The notes: generated from the sequence alone by a model not told the origin. DNA of 64,000 nucleotides from Crassaminicella indica (GCF_019203185.1 NZ_CP078093.1:806001-870000); one strand, 5' to 3'. Shown: positions 9,124 to 21,874, counted from the first letter of the stretch. Numbers and translations: made by a program.

Positions 9124-9657
9124 CTATGAAAATACCCACCTACAAACCCATACCGAAGCAAAAATAGCTGCTATATGAGATATTAATGCTGCAGGAAGAG
9201 TATGTCTTCCTCTTTTTATTCCCACAGCACCAAAATATACAGCCATGGTATAGAATATAGTTTCAGCTGATCCCATCATAGTACAAGCAAGTCTTCCAAT
9301 AAAAGAATCTGGTCCATAAGTCCCAACCAAATCCTTTAAAATTCCTAGCGAACCACTCCCTGATATAGGTCTCATAATTGCTAGAGGTAAAACTTCACTT
9401 GGAACCCCGAATAATTTTGTAATAGGTGATAATATTTTAATAAATATATTTAAAGCTCCTGAATCTTTAAATATTCCTATAGCTAAAAAAATAGCAATAA
9501 GGTATGGCATAATACGAATAGCCGTTTGAAATCCTTCTTTAGCCCCTTCTACAAAAGCTTCGTAAATGTTTACTTTTTTAATCATCCCATGTACTAAAAT
9601 GATAGTGATTAAAATAGGAATAATCATTATAGATATAAAATTCAAAATTTGAATCAT
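9124..9657 (-). CDS. spmB: Spore maturation protein B
   Basis: A 177-residue integral membrane protein with about five hydrophobic segments and the nucleoside-recognition (Gate) fold. The segment MRPISGSGSLGILKDL and the neighbouring YGPDSFIGRLACTMMGSAETIFYT match SpmB proteins. In Bacillus, SpmA and SpmB are needed for full dehydration of the spore core and heat resistance. The substrate is unknown. Its ATG follows the spmA stop codon with one base between, so the two are translated together. It is the last gene of the pair. Confidence 0.92.
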   Translation of the reverse strand: MIQILNFISIMIIPILITIILVHGMIKKVNIYEAFVEGAKEGFQTAIRIMPYLIAIFLAIGIFKDSGALNIFIKILSPITKLFGVPSEVLPLAIMRPISGSGSLGILKDLVGTYGPDSFIGRLACTMMGSAETIFYTMAVYFGAVGIKRGRHTLPAALISHIAAIFASVWVCRWVFS

Positions 9658-9658
9658 A

Positions 9659-10234
9659 TTAATATTTCCTTTCTAATAATTTACAAGCTATAATCCCTAC
9701 AATAGTTGAAACAGCAGTTGCAGTAATGGAGGTCCCGATAATCTCTGTAGGATTTAAGCTTCCCGCATCTGCTCGGATCTTGAGTACAGATAATGGAATA
9801 AGCTGAATAGACGACATGTTAATAACTAAAAACATACACATAGCATTACTTGCTGTACTTTTGTCATTATTAATCCTTTGAAGCTGTTCCATTGTCTTAA
9901 GTCCTAGTGCTGTTGCAGAATTACCTGCACCAAACATATTTGCTACCATGTTCATGACTATACTGCTAATAGCAGGATGGTTTTTAGGGATTGTAGGATA
10001 CAAAAGTCTTATAAATGGACTCATTATCCTTCCAATTTTTCTTATTAGTCCTGACTTTTCTGCTATATTCATAAGTCCTAACCACACTGCCATAATTCCA
10101 GTAAGACCTATTGCAAATACTACTGCCTCTTGAGTATTTTTAATAACAGCATCATTAATCACATGGGTATTCTGTGTGAATACAGCAGTAATAATGCCTA
10201 TAATCATCATCATAAACCAAATGACACTCATCAT
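9659..10234 (-). CDS. spmA: Spore maturation protein A
   Basis: A 191-residue multi-pass membrane protein, first gene of the spmA-spmB pair. It has the Gate-domain motif MVANMFGAGNSATALGLK (about 89-106), in which NMFGAGNAATPLG-type sequence is diagnostic for SpmA, and an FLVINMSSIQLIPLSVL helix. GGGGAG lies eight bases before the ATG. Its presence marks the organism as an endospore former. In Bacillus the pair lies with dacB, whereas here it is embedded between abrB and the metG block. Confidence 0.92.
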   Translation of the reverse strand: MMSVIWFMMMIIGIITAVFTQNTHVINDAVIKNTQEAVVFAIGLTGIMAVWLGLMNIAEKSGLIRKIGRIMSPFIRLLYPTIPKNHPAISSIVMNMVANMFGAGNSATALGLKTMEQLQRINNDKSTASNAMCMFLVINMSSIQLIPLSVLKIRADAGSLNPTEIIGTSITATAVSTIVGIIACKLLERKY

Positions 10235-10398
10235 TTCTTATCTCCCCATTTCTTTATAAGGCTTAAATATTAACGTTATATAAATATCCCTATGAAAGTA
10301 TATGATATTACTCAAAAAACATATGAATATAAATCCTTTATAAAAAGACATAATGTAAAGAATTTTTTCGTATCTATCTATGAAAGGGGGAATACTCT

Positions 10399-10665
10399 TT
10401 GAATATAAAAGTTTCTTTAGGAGATCTAGGTATTATTTTATTAGGCTCAGCATTATTTGTTTTCATAATTTATGCAATCATACTTTTAAAAAACTTAAAT
10501 GCCATAGTAAAAATCATACAAAAAACACTTAAAGATCATCAAGATAACATCGATATCCTTCTGAATAAGGTTCCTGATATCGCAAAAAACTCAAATATTT
10601 CAACATGGATATTGAGTAGTATACAGGTTATATATGCTCTAAAAAAAATAATAAAATTCTTTTAA
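10399..10665 (+). CDS. Small membrane-anchored hypothetical protein
   Basis: 88 residues with one strong N-terminal hydrophobic helix (about 10-32) followed by a soluble, partly amphipathic region with heptad character (LNAIVKIIQKTLKDHQDNIDILLNKV-like, about 33-58). A C-terminal hydrophobic tail completes it. The layout resembles DUF948-type proteins, but I do not claim the family. The start is TTG at 10399, supported by GAAAGGGGG about ten bases upstream. It lies just before abrB, which has its own promoter. Confidence 0.6.
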   Translation: MNIKVSLGDLGIILLGSALFVFIIYAIILLKNLNAIVKIIQKTLKDHQDNIDILLNKVPDIAKNSNISTWILSSIQVIYALKKIIKFF

Positions 10666-10674
10666 AATTTATGG

Positions 10675-10703
10675 TTGACTTTTATTTACAATTCTGGTAC
10701 TAT
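10675..10703 (+). promoter_or_regulatory. Sigma-A promoter of abrB
   Basis: TTGACT at 10675-10680 and TACTAT at 10698-10703 are separated by 17 bases, about 50 bases before the abrB start. Confidence 0.75.
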
Positions 10704-10755
10704 TTAATTACATTAAAAAAAATGTCGAAAGTTGTAGAAGAAAGGAGATAAACAA

Positions 10756-10995
10756 ATGAAATCCACAGGTATTGTAAGAAAAGTAGATGAACTAGGTAGA
10801 GTAGTACTTCCAATTGAATTAAGAAGAACATTAAACATCAAAGAAAAGGATGCGCTTGAGATTTATGTCGATAAAGATCAAATCATCCTAAAAAAATACG
10901 AACCAGCTTGTATTTTCTGCGGTCAAGCAAAGGATATCGAAGTTTTCAAAGGAAAAAATATCTGCCCAGCTTGTATAGAAGAGTTGAGCAAATAA
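10756..10995 (+). CDS. abrB: AbrB-family transition-state regulator with C-terminal Cys motif
   Basis: A 79-residue DNA-binding protein. Residues 1-50 form the AbrB/SpoVT swapped-hairpin domain (STGIVRKVDELGRVVLPIELRRTL). The C-terminal half holds two CxxC pairs (CIFC and CPAC, about 52-55 and 70-73) that could bind zinc, a variant common in Clostridia. AbrB proteins repress post-exponential and sporulation genes during growth. It has its own promoter, AGGAG before the ATG, and ends in a hairpin shared with the convergent methyltransferase gene. The neighbourhood matches the Bacillus abrB-metS region. Confidence 0.92.
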   Translation: MKSTGIVRKVDELGRVVLPIELRRTLNIKEKDALEIYVDKDQIILKKYEPACIFCGQAKDIEVFKGKNICPACIEELSK

Positions 10996-11026
10996 AAATA
11001 ACTTGTGCTACAGCACAAGTATTTTT
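10995..11026. terminator. Bidirectional terminator between abrB and trmN6-like gene
   Basis: ACTTGTGCT and AGCACAAGT form a perfect hairpin with A-rich and T-rich flanks on the two sides. Confidence 0.8.
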
Positions 11027-11780
11027 ATTTGTTTTGACTATCTCTTCCATATATTTCATGAATCTCATCTGTGTATGTTCCATCTTCATTATAAACATAT
11101 AAAGGATCCATGAATTTTAATTCGGGTCTTCCATATTTTACGCATTGTATTAATAAAATATTAGGTTTTTTATTTTTATTAGGATGGACAAATCTTATTT
11201 TCTTAGGCTCAAGTCGATATTGTCTGCATAAATAAATAATATCTACCAATCTATGGGGTCTATGTACCATATAAAAATGACCTCTATCCTTTAAAAGCTT
11301 ACTAGAAACAGAAATAACATCTTCTAATGTGCATTTTACTTCATGTCTTGATATGGCTTTCATGCTTTCAGGATTTAAAAGCCCTCCTCCTGCGTTCATA
11401 TAAGGAGGATTAGATGTAACACAATCAAAGGAATAAGACTCTATATGTTCTAATATATTTTTTAAGTCTTCATTGATAATTTTTACTCTATCTTGTAATT
11501 TATTCAGCTTTACACTTCTTTGAGCCATTTCTGCAACAGCTTCTTGAATTTCAACGCCCAAAATTTCTTTTGCATCTGTTTTTCCTGCTAGTAATATAGG
11601 GATAATTCCTGTTCCCGTTCCCAAATCTACAACTCGCCAATTTTTTCTTATTTCACAAAAATTGCTAAGCAGTACAGCATCAATCCCAAAGCAAAAACCA
11701 TTTGGATTTTGTATAAGTCTTAGTCCCTTGCACTGCAAATCATCTACTCTTTCGTGTTGTTTTACTAATTTTTCTTCCAT
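11025..11780 (-). CDS. tRNA1(Val) adenine-37 N6-methyltransferase-like protein
   Basis: A 251-residue SAM-dependent methyltransferase. Motif I reads VVDLGTGTGIIPILLA (about 50-65) and the catalytic motif for N6-adenine methylation reads TSNPPYMNAG (about 124-133). The N-terminal FGIDAVLLSNF is typical of the TrmN6/YfiC group, whose Bacillus member is YabB. Family knowledge suggests modification of A37 in a tRNA. The actual tRNA here is inferred. The conserved genomic position beside abrB supports orthology to yabB. It is convergent with abrB and separated from it by a shared hairpin. Confidence 0.85.
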   Translation of the reverse strand: MEEKLVKQHERVDDLQCKGLRLIQNPNGFCFGIDAVLLSNFCEIRKNWRVVDLGTGTGIIPILLAGKTDAKEILGVEIQEAVAEMAQRSVKLNKLQDRVKIINEDLKNILEHIESYSFDCVTSNPPYMNAGGGLLNPESMKAISRHEVKCTLEDVISVSSKLLKDRGHFYMVHRPHRLVDIIYLCRQYRLEPKKIRFVHPNKNKKPNILLIQCVKYGRPELKFMDPLYVYNEDGTYTDEIHEIYGRDSQNK

Positions 11781-11802
11781 ACTATCTCTCCTGATTCTAC
11801 TC

Positions 11803-12387
11803 CTATTTGTTTAATACGTTTTCAATTTTTTCAAGCATTGTTTTTTTATCCATACTCTGCGTTACAGCTTCTTTGATTATTCCTTCTTCATCAATAATAT
11901 AAGTAGTAGGATATGTCCTTACCTTATATTTAACTGATATCTCTCCATCTACATCATATAATATAGGAAATGTATATCCCTTTTCATCTAAAAAATCATT
12001 CACACCTTTTGCATCCTTTTTTTCAGCAGCTAACACATTTACAGCTAAAACCACTATATTCTTTTCTTGATACTTTTCATATATTTCTTGTATATGAGGC
12101 ATTTCTTGATTACATGCACCACTCCAAGTAGTGAAGAAATTAAGGAATACAACTTTTCCCTTTAAATCAGATAATTTTATTTCATTTCCTTCTTTGTCTA
12201 AAAGTGTAAAATCATAAGCTTTATCCCCTACAAATACACCATTTTCTTCTATTACTTGATCCTTTTCATCATCGTTTTCTGATTCAACTACTGGATCTTT
12301 TTTAGGCTCCTCTTTTTTAAGATATCCCCCTAAAGCAGCAGTCCCTAGTACAATTATCACCAATACAATTATCCATTTTTTGTACAT
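11803..12387 (-). CDS. Membrane-anchored TlpA/ResA-like thioredoxin-fold protein with Ser-x-x-Cys active site
   Basis: About 194 residues. An N-terminal transmembrane anchor (about 4-22) and a Glu/Asp/Lys-rich linker precede an extracytoplasmic AhpC/TSA-thioredoxin domain: YDFTLLDKEGNEIKLSDLKGKVVFLNFF, then the active-site region TTWSGACNQEMP, and the cis-Pro region RTYPTTYIIDEEG. In ResA/TlpA the active site is W-C-x-x-C. Here the first Cys is Ser (codon AGT complementing 12121-12123) while the second Cys remains. Normal dithiol reductase chemistry is therefore unlikely. A monothiol or substrate-trapping role is possible. The ATG at 12387 is preferred over an in-frame GTG five codons earlier. 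Its ribosome site is weak. Confidence 0.78.
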   Translation of the reverse strand: MYKKWIIVLVIIVLGTAALGGYLKKEEPKKDPVVESENDDEKDQVIEENGVFVGDKAYDFTLLDKEGNEIKLSDLKGKVVFLNFFTTWSGACNQEMPHIQEIYEKYQEKNIVVLAVNVLAAEKKDAKGVNDFLDEKGYTFPILYDVDGEISVKYKVRTYPTTYIIDEEGIIKEAVTQSMDKKTMLEKIENVLNK

Positions 12388-12477
12388 GACACCACATCCC
12401 ACTCCCTCTTTAATTGTAAAAGCCTTTTATATCATTATACTATAATTTATATGATAAATGCAGAAAACTCTCTTTAC

Positions 12478-12505
12478 AAAAAAAGCCCCTCATTACAGGG
12501 ACTTT
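12478..12505 (-). terminator. Terminator downstream of the ferredoxin gene
   Basis: AAAGTCCCT pairs with AGGGGCTTT and is followed by further T residues on the minus strand, just past the stop at 12511. Confidence 0.75.
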
Positions 12506-12510
12506 CTTCA

Positions 12511-12681
12511 TTATTCTGGTTTAGGTGCATCTACAGGACATACATTTGCACAAGCACCACATTCTATACATCCTGCTTGATCGATTATATACTTGTCATC
12601 ACCAGCACTGATTACATCTACAGGACACTCTGGTTCACATGCACCACAGCTAATACATGCATCTGTAATTACATATGCCAA
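12511..12681 (-). CDS. 2[4Fe-4S] ferredoxin
   Basis: A 56-residue clostridial-type ferredoxin, the low-potential electron carrier of anaerobic metabolism. Two cluster motifs are complete: [12 protein letters not shown] and [12 protein letters not shown] (each CxxCxxCxxxCP). The start is TTG at 12681, giving the canonical N-terminus [14 protein letters not shown]. It is supported by GGAGGTG six bases upstream. An upstream in-frame ATG overlaps that ribosome site and is rejected. It appears monocistronic, with its own terminator. Confidence 0.95.
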   Translation of the reverse strand: MAYVITDACISCGACEPECPVDVISAGDDKYIIDQAGCIECGACANVCPVDAPKPE

Positions 12682-12768
12682 AATATTCACCTCCACAGCT
12701 TTTGGAAAATAGACTTCTAGTTAAGTATTTCCAACTATCATACAAATTATAACGATGATGATAAATTT

Positions 12769-13674
12769 TTATTCTTCTAATTCGTCTAATCCTTCAACCT
12801 CTGTATCTGATATCTCTACCGTTTCATTTTTGCAACAGCATCCAATCCTTTTTACTTGCTCCTTATGATAAATATATATGTCATCACTTAATTTGTACTC
12901 TTGAGCACCTTCTTTTTCTTCTACTATATGACGTACCTTTACACACTCTAAAAGCACACTATTATCTACAACAATACCTACCCCGTCTGCTGTTAGCACC
13001 TTCTCTCCCTGTTCAGGAAGGTTTTCTCTTAAACACTGATATGTTTCATGTTCATATTTTAAGCAACACATGAGTCGTCCACAAATTCCAGATATCTTTG
13101 TTGGATTTAACGATAAACTCTGTTCCTTTGCCATTTTTATAGAAACAGGCTCAAAATCTCCCAGCCAAGTAGCACAGCAAAGACTTTTTCCACAAGGTCC
13201 TATACCACCAATCATCTTTGCTTCATCTCTAACACCAATTTGACGTAGCTCTATTCTCGTTTTAAAGACTGCTGCCAAATCTTTTACTAATTCTCTAAAA
13301 TCTACTCTCCCATCAGCTGTAAAATAAAATATTACTTTATTATTGTCAAAGGTATACTCTACATCAATCAGCTTCATTTCCAATTGGTGAGCACTAATTT
13401 TTTCTAAGCATATGTTAAAAGCTTCCTGTTCTTTTTCTATATTCTGCTTATTTTGTATTTCATCTTCTAAAGTAGCTACCCTTAATACTTTTTTCAACGG
13501 AGCTACTATATCATCTTCTTCAATCTCTTTTGGTCCTACTACAACTTCTCCAAATTCTATCCCTCTTGCAGTTTCAACAATAACATTTTGTCCTTTTTCA
13601 ATAGAAATCTCATCTGGATCAAAATAATATATTTTTCCTGCTTTTTTGAATCTTACACCAACAACAGTTACCAT
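12769..13674 (-). CDS. ricT: PSP1-domain protein RicT (YaaT)
   Basis: A 301-residue protein of the YaaT/RicT family. In Bacillus it forms the Y-complex with RicA and RicF, binds [4Fe-4S] clusters and promotes RNase Y activity and sporulation phosphorelay. The PSP1 region contains GVRDEAKMIGGIGPCGKSLCCATWL (about 148-172) and SGICGRLMCCLKYEHETY (about 196-213), with the conserved paired cysteines. An extra CCCK motif lies near the C-terminus. Its start follows the holB stop by one base, so the two are cotranscribed, as in Bacillus (holB-yaaT). Confidence 0.92.
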   Translation of the reverse strand: MVTVVGVRFKKAGKIYYFDPDEISIEKGQNVIVETARGIEFGEVVVGPKEIEEDDIVAPLKKVLRVATLEDEIQNKQNIEKEQEAFNICLEKISAHQLEMKLIDVEYTFDNNKVIFYFTADGRVDFRELVKDLAAVFKTRIELRQIGVRDEAKMIGGIGPCGKSLCCATWLGDFEPVSIKMAKEQSLSLNPTKISGICGRLMCCLKYEHETYQCLRENLPEQGEKVLTADGVGIVVDNSVLLECVKVRHIVEEKEGAQEYKLSDDIYIYHKEQVKRIGCCCKNETVEISDTEVEGLDELEE

Positions 13675-13675
13675 T

Positions 13676-14656
13676 TTATTCCTCCTGTATAGTTAAAAGC
13701 ATCATTTCAATTGCTAATTGAAAATTTACATTTGCTTTTATATCATTTTTTGTTTTTTCTATAATATGAATAATATTTCCTATTTTATTATATGCTATAT
13801 AATTCATATGTCTTTGTAAAGCTGCTTTTTTATCCATATTCACCAAAAACTTGTCTGATTCTGTTTGGCTCAGTAAAAGTATATCTCTAAACCAAAAAAG
13901 CATAAAATCTAATATTTCATCTATATAAGCTTTATTTTGTTGAAAAAATTCAAATAACTCGAATACCATTAATTGGTCTTTTTTTAAGAGCTTTTCAATG
14001 ACTTTTATTGTTTCTTCTCTTTTAATTTTAAATTCTTCTGATTCCTTCAGCTTCAATGCTTTTCCTAAACTTCCATCAGAAAAAGCTGCTAGAACTTTTG
14101 CTTCATCGGTTTGCATACCATACTTATTCACTAAAATATCCTCTATAATTTTTTCTCCAATTGGATGAAATTTCAATATCTGACACCGCGATTTAATAGT
14201 CGGCAAAAAGCTATTTGCATTAGTACTAAGAAGTATTATTACAGCATATGCTGGCGGCTCCTCTAGAGTTTTTAATAGACGATTTTGTGCGCTATCTGTC
14301 ATAAGGTTGGCATCCTTTATAATATATATTTTTTTATTGCTCTCATAAGGCTTTCTCAGTAAATCCTGTTGAAAATCTTCAATTTGGTTGTTTTTGATAC
14401 TTTTCCCTTCTGGTTCAATCATTTTTATATCTGGATGGTTATTAGTATTTACCTTCAAACACGATGAACAGTGATTGCAAACATCTTCATAATAATTTTT
14501 GCACTGTATTGCCTTCGCAAAAACTAAGGCTATCTGTGCTTTCCCAACACCCTTTGGTCCTTCAAATATATATGCATGAGCAATTCTTTTATTTTGAATA
14601 GACCTTTTTAAATAATTAATTCCCTTCTCTTGTCCTATGATATCTTTAAAACGCAT
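13676..14656 (-). CDS. holB: DNA polymerase III delta' subunit
   Basis: The clamp-loader delta' subunit, 326 residues, AAA+ fold. Visible are GQEKGINYLKRSI, the P-loop-like GPKGVGKAQ (about 34-42), a four-Cys zinc module (CKNYYEDVCNHCSSC, about 51-65) and the sensor region LLKTLEEPPAYAVIILLSTN, followed by IKSRCQ. It lies between tmk and ricT as in Bacillus and most Clostridia. Confidence 0.93.
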   Translation of the reverse strand: MRFKDIIGQEKGINYLKRSIQNKRIAHAYIFEGPKGVGKAQIALVFAKAIQCKNYYEDVCNHCSSCLKVNTNNHPDIKMIEPEGKSIKNNQIEDFQQDLLRKPYESNKKIYIIKDANLMTDSAQNRLLKTLEEPPAYAVIILLSTNANSFLPTIKSRCQILKFHPIGEKIIEDILVNKYGMQTDEAKVLAAFSDGSLGKALKLKESEEFKIKREETIKVIEKLLKKDQLMVFELFEFFQQNKAYIDEILDFMLFWFRDILLLSQTESDKFLVNMDKKAALQRHMNYIAYNKIGNIIHIIEKTKNDIKANVNFQLAIEMMLLTIQEE

Positions 14657-14685
14657 TCAAATCCTCCAATTATTGATATACTCTC

Positions 14686-15363
14686 TTACAGCTTTTCTTT
14701 TACTATTTTATAAATCTCTTCATGAATTTCATCAATACTCTTTAGCTTTTGATTTTTAATGCATTCAATTTTTTTCCAATGATATTTGTTCGCTACCCAT
14801 AAAGCATTCTCATATGTTTTTTTCAGATATTCAAAATCTCTTTCATGTATATCCTTTTTCATTTGCCCATTTATTTTATTCATTCGATTTTTCATTAGCT
14901 GATAGCTTACTTCTGGACTCATATTTAAAAATATCACTTCATCTGGAATCGGCAGCTCCATCTTTTTAAATTCTAAATCCCATAGCCAATCTAAAAAAAT
15001 TCCTTTTTCCTTCTGAGTCTGAAACTTAGAAGCCTGATGAACCATATTTGAAGTAGTATATCTATCTGCAATAATTATTCCACCATCTTCAAGGAAGGTT
15101 TTCCAATCCTTTACATATGAAGCATATCGATCTACTGCATAAAAGGTAGAAGCAGTATATGGATTGACATCATCTGGCTTATTGCCAAAATCTCCATTCA
15201 AATACATCTTTACAAGAGCAGAAGCTTGACTTTCATAATTAGGAAAAGTAATTTTTTTTATATTCATTCCTTCAGCCAATAATCTTTTATATAATTTCTC
15301 TGATTGAGTAGCTTTTCCACTTGCATCTACACCTGATTCTATAACGAATAATTTTCCCTTCAC
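14686..15363 (-). CDS. tmk: Thymidylate kinase (clostridial variant)
   Basis: It phosphorylates dTMP to dTDP in DNA precursor synthesis. About 225 residues. The P-loop reads ESGVDASGKATQ (about 9-20), with Ala rather than Thr/Ser after the Lys, a form I associate with a divergent clostridial Tmk group. The lid and base-binding regions YAVDRYASY and IIADRYTTSNMVHQA (the DR motif) are clear. The start is GTG at 15363 because AGGAGG precedes it by seven bases. Position between gin and holB matches Bacillus. Confidence 0.88.
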   Translation of the reverse strand: MKGKLFVIESGVDASGKATQSEKLYKRLLAEGMNIKKITFPNYESQASALVKMYLNGDFGNKPDDVNPYTASTFYAVDRYASYVKDWKTFLEDGGIIIADRYTTSNMVHQASKFQTQKEKGIFLDWLWDLEFKKMELPIPDEVIFLNMSPEVSYQLMKNRMNKINGQMKKDIHERDFEYLKKTYENALWVANKYHWKKIECIKNQKLKSIDEIHEEIYKIVKEKL

Positions 15364-15426
15364 TTTTGTTCCTCCTGTCTCCAATATCATGCTTTATCTA
15401 TTATTTTATCATATCTTCCTTTATAT

Positions 15427-15524
15427 ATAGGTAAATAACTTCAAAATGAAATATAAAAGATAGTTCATTCCAAATAACTTATCTTTATATATTTCTTTTT
15501 TTATGTTGAAGTTGTTTACCTATA
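15427..15524. repeat. Short MITE-like element with 18-bp terminal inverted repeats
   Basis: A 98-bp sequence starts TATAGGTAAATAACTTCA and ends TGAAGTTGTTTACCTATA, 17 of 18 terminal positions being complementary. Its body (AAGATAG...GAATGAAC) matches, in inverse orientation, the outer parts of the larger element at 22716-22966, which carries an extra central block of about 150 bp. It contains no coding capacity and sits between tmk and gin. Confidence 0.85.
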
Positions 15525-15596
15525 AATAAACAACATAAAAATTTGATGTTGAAATATAAAAATAAAGCCATCAACAAAAGCTGATGACTTTGCTCA

Positions 15597-15782
15597 CTAT
15601 AGGGTAACCAAGAAATTATGCCATATTTTCTTAAAAATTATATTATAGTATTCGTATCTTACATCATCCATATCTAAAGTACTTATAACCCTTTCACATT
15701 CTTCACATATGTATTCGTCTAACACCCTTATATATTTTGGTGCTTTTTCTTTGCACATACAACAGGAGACTGTCTTATGCAT
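15597..15782 (-). CDS. gin: Sigma-G inhibitor Gin (CsfB)
   Basis: A 61-residue zinc-binding anti-sigma factor. Gin binds sigma-G in the forespore and prevents premature activity during sporulation. The four metal-binding cysteines are in CCMCKEKAPKYIRVLDEYICEECE form: CxxC near residues 8-11 and CxxC near 28-31. The C-terminal YEYYNIIFKKIW helix is typical. The start at 15782 gives the family-size protein. Longer upstream frames would run through the hairpin at 15870-15902. Bacillus csfB also lies just beyond tmk, which supports the call. Confidence 0.85.
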   Translation of the reverse strand: MHKTVSCCMCKEKAPKYIRVLDEYICEECERVISTLDMDDVRYEYYNIIFKKIWHNFLVTL

Positions 15783-15869
15783 ACAGCTCACCAACCTTTT
15801 TATTGTGATTATTGACCTATATTTATTATTGTATTCAAAACCAGTATGTCTTGTTATTCTTTTTTCAAA

Positions 15870-15902
15870 AAAAATTCTCATGTAGATCACATGAGAATTT
15901 TT
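15870..15902 (-). terminator. Terminator upstream of gin
   Basis: AAAAATTCTCATGT and ACATGAGAATTTTT form a perfect hairpin. It follows the stop of the membrane protein gene at 15910 and separates it from gin. Confidence 0.8.
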
Positions 15903-15909
15903 ATAATCA

Positions 15910-16410
15910 CTAATATGACTTTTGAGAAGTATAAATTGCACTCAGTACTTCATCATTTGGTTCTATAATAAACATATATTTTTTACTACTTCTTGTAAAT
16001 TCACCTACATACCATCTTTCTGTATTTCTTCCAGATACAAATTTGTATATTGATACTTTATTACTTTTTGCTTCCTGTATATCTACTTCATTAAAAGGCC
16101 TAAATTGTTCTAATTCACTTAACTTTAATGTTAAAAATAAATGATTTGCTTTTCCAAATACTTTTTCCATAATAAATTCATCATCTATAATCTTGTAGTT
16201 AAAATAGGCTACATGCTTATATATAATGATAAAACAAGCAATAACTGCTCCTGCAAGAGTCACTAACCCTCCAATCGTTCCAATAATAGGACTAAGCCCT
16301 CTTAATATTTTCATAGCCATATTCATTGCAAACAATGGTCCGCAAATCATAAATAGTACTTTCCAAAACGAAAGCTTCTTTTGCTTTATGGTTTGCCTAA
16401 TCAATGCCAT
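15910..16410 (-). CDS. Membrane protein with possible PH-like domain
   Basis: 166 residues. Two hydrophobic segments occupy about 17-37 and 42-63, followed by a soluble beta-rich C-terminal domain (about 75-160, ending in YMFIIEPNDEVLSAIYTS) that looks like a bacterial PH-type fold. No function is assigned. The reading is supported by a clear start after AGGAG-type sequence (AAGGAGAAG) at 16411-16425 and by its own terminator. Confidence 0.65.
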   Translation of the reverse strand: MALIRQTIKQKKLSFWKVLFMICGPLFAMNMAMKILRGLSPIIGTIGGLVTLAGAVIACFIIIYKHVAYFNYKIIDDEFIMEKVFGKANHLFLTLKLSELEQFRPFNEVDIQEAKSNKVSIYKFVSGRNTERWYVGEFTRSSKKYMFIIEPNDEVLSAIYTSQKSY

Positions 16411-16500
16411 ATTTTCTTCTCCTTATCTGATTTAAAATGATATTCTTAATAGTACAAATATTATCATATCATCTTATTTTCCTTTTCGCAACTCAAACAA

Positions 16501-16528
16501 AAAAAAGCTTCCATCTGAAAGCTTTTTG
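16501..16528 (-). terminator. Terminator downstream of the small membrane ORF
   Basis: AAAAAGCTTTC pairs with GGAAGCTTTTTT on the minus strand, followed by further T residues. Confidence 0.7.
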
Positions 16529-16552
16529 TCAACGATGTCCTTAAAATATTTT

Positions 16553-16732
16553 TCATTTTGCAATTTTAAGATGATTTTTTTTCATACTGCTCTTCAAATG
16601 TCTAGATTTTTCCTTTCTTCTCATTGATGTTTTAGTCTTTTTTAAATCTTTTACTGCATCTGCTAATAAATATATTTGAAAGCATGCAATAGGTATACAC
16701 AGCATAATAAGAAATATTAGCTTTAAAACCAT
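16553..16732 (-). CDS. Small membrane protein, 59 residues
   Basis: This short frame begins ATG at 16732 with AAAGGAT eight bases before it. It encodes one N-terminal transmembrane helix (MVLKLIFLIMLCIPIACFQI) and a highly basic tail containing many Lys/Arg residues. It is followed by its own hairpin terminator, which supports it being a real gene. No family recognised. A short tail-anchored membrane peptide is all that can be said. Confidence 0.5.
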   Translation of the reverse strand: MVLKLIFLIMLCIPIACFQIYLLADAVKDLKKTKTSMRRKEKSRHLKSSMKKNHLKIAK

Positions 16733-16934
16733 ATATAATCATCCTTTTCTAATGATCTCTTCTCTTTTTTCCTTGCATATATATTCTAGATATCTTTTAT
16801 TTTTCCTTTGTTGTATCCTTAGTTCTTTTGTCCTATTTATTCTTTTATTGTAGATTTATGTTGTAGCCTACACCATATATAGTTTTTTTATTTTCATACA
16901 TACCATATATATTCGTGTTTTTTTTATGAAAAAG

Positions 16935-16965
16935 AAAAAGCTCAGAAAAAATTTCTGAGCTTTTT
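16935..16965 (-). terminator. rRNA operon terminator
   Basis: AAAAAGCTCAGAAA and TTTCTGAGCTTTTT form a perfect hairpin immediately downstream of the 5S gene. Confidence 0.9.
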
Positions 16966-16970
16966 CTAAA

Positions 16971-17087
16971 CCAGCGACGACCTACTCTCCCAAGGCGTCT
17001 CCGCCTAAGTACCATCAGCGCTGAAGGGCTTAACTTCTGTGTTCGGTATGGGAACAGGTGTGACCCCTTCGCTATTGCCACTGGATT
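16971..17087 (-). rRNA. rrf: 5S ribosomal RNA
   Basis: Recognised from conserved sequence, minus strand: the 5' CCAGTGGCAATAGCGA, the loop GGAACACCTGT-type region, GAACACAGAAGTTAAGCC and the 3' GAGTAGGTCGTCGCTGG. About 117 nt. It follows 23S and precedes a strong terminator. Confidence 0.95.
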
Positions 17088-17124
17088 ATTATATATACCC
17101 TCAAAACTAAACAATGCATATTTT

Positions 17125-20047
<2,923 letters not shown>

Positions 20048-20093
20048 GTAAAAATTGTATTTTATATGCATTGTTCAGTTTTCAAAGTACACA

Positions 20094-20169
20094 TGGTGGA
20101 GACGAGGGGGATCGAACCCCTGACCCCCTGCGTGCAAGGCAGGTGCTCTCCCAGCTGAGCTACGTCCCC
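20094..20169 (-). tRNA. tRNA-Ala (anticodon TGC)
   Basis: The 76-nt minus-strand sequence GGGGACGTAGCTCAGCTGGG folds as a cloverleaf with anticodon TGC at 20136-20134, GGTTCGATCC in the T arm and an encoded CCA end. It is in the 16S-23S spacer, the usual place for tRNA-Ala. Confidence 0.96.
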
Positions 20170-20224
20170 ATAATTAACTTTTGAAGGTTTGATCCTTCAA
20201 AACTATACAGTGTAAGTTAAGCCT

Positions 20225-21762
<1,538 letters not shown>

Positions 21763-21874
21763 AGAATTCGAATTGAACGTTTCTCGTTTATAACGAGTAT
21801 CTGGCTTAATTTCTTACACTGTATAATTTTCAAGGTTCAATTTTTTTATTTAATCGCCGTTTAGCGACTTTTTT

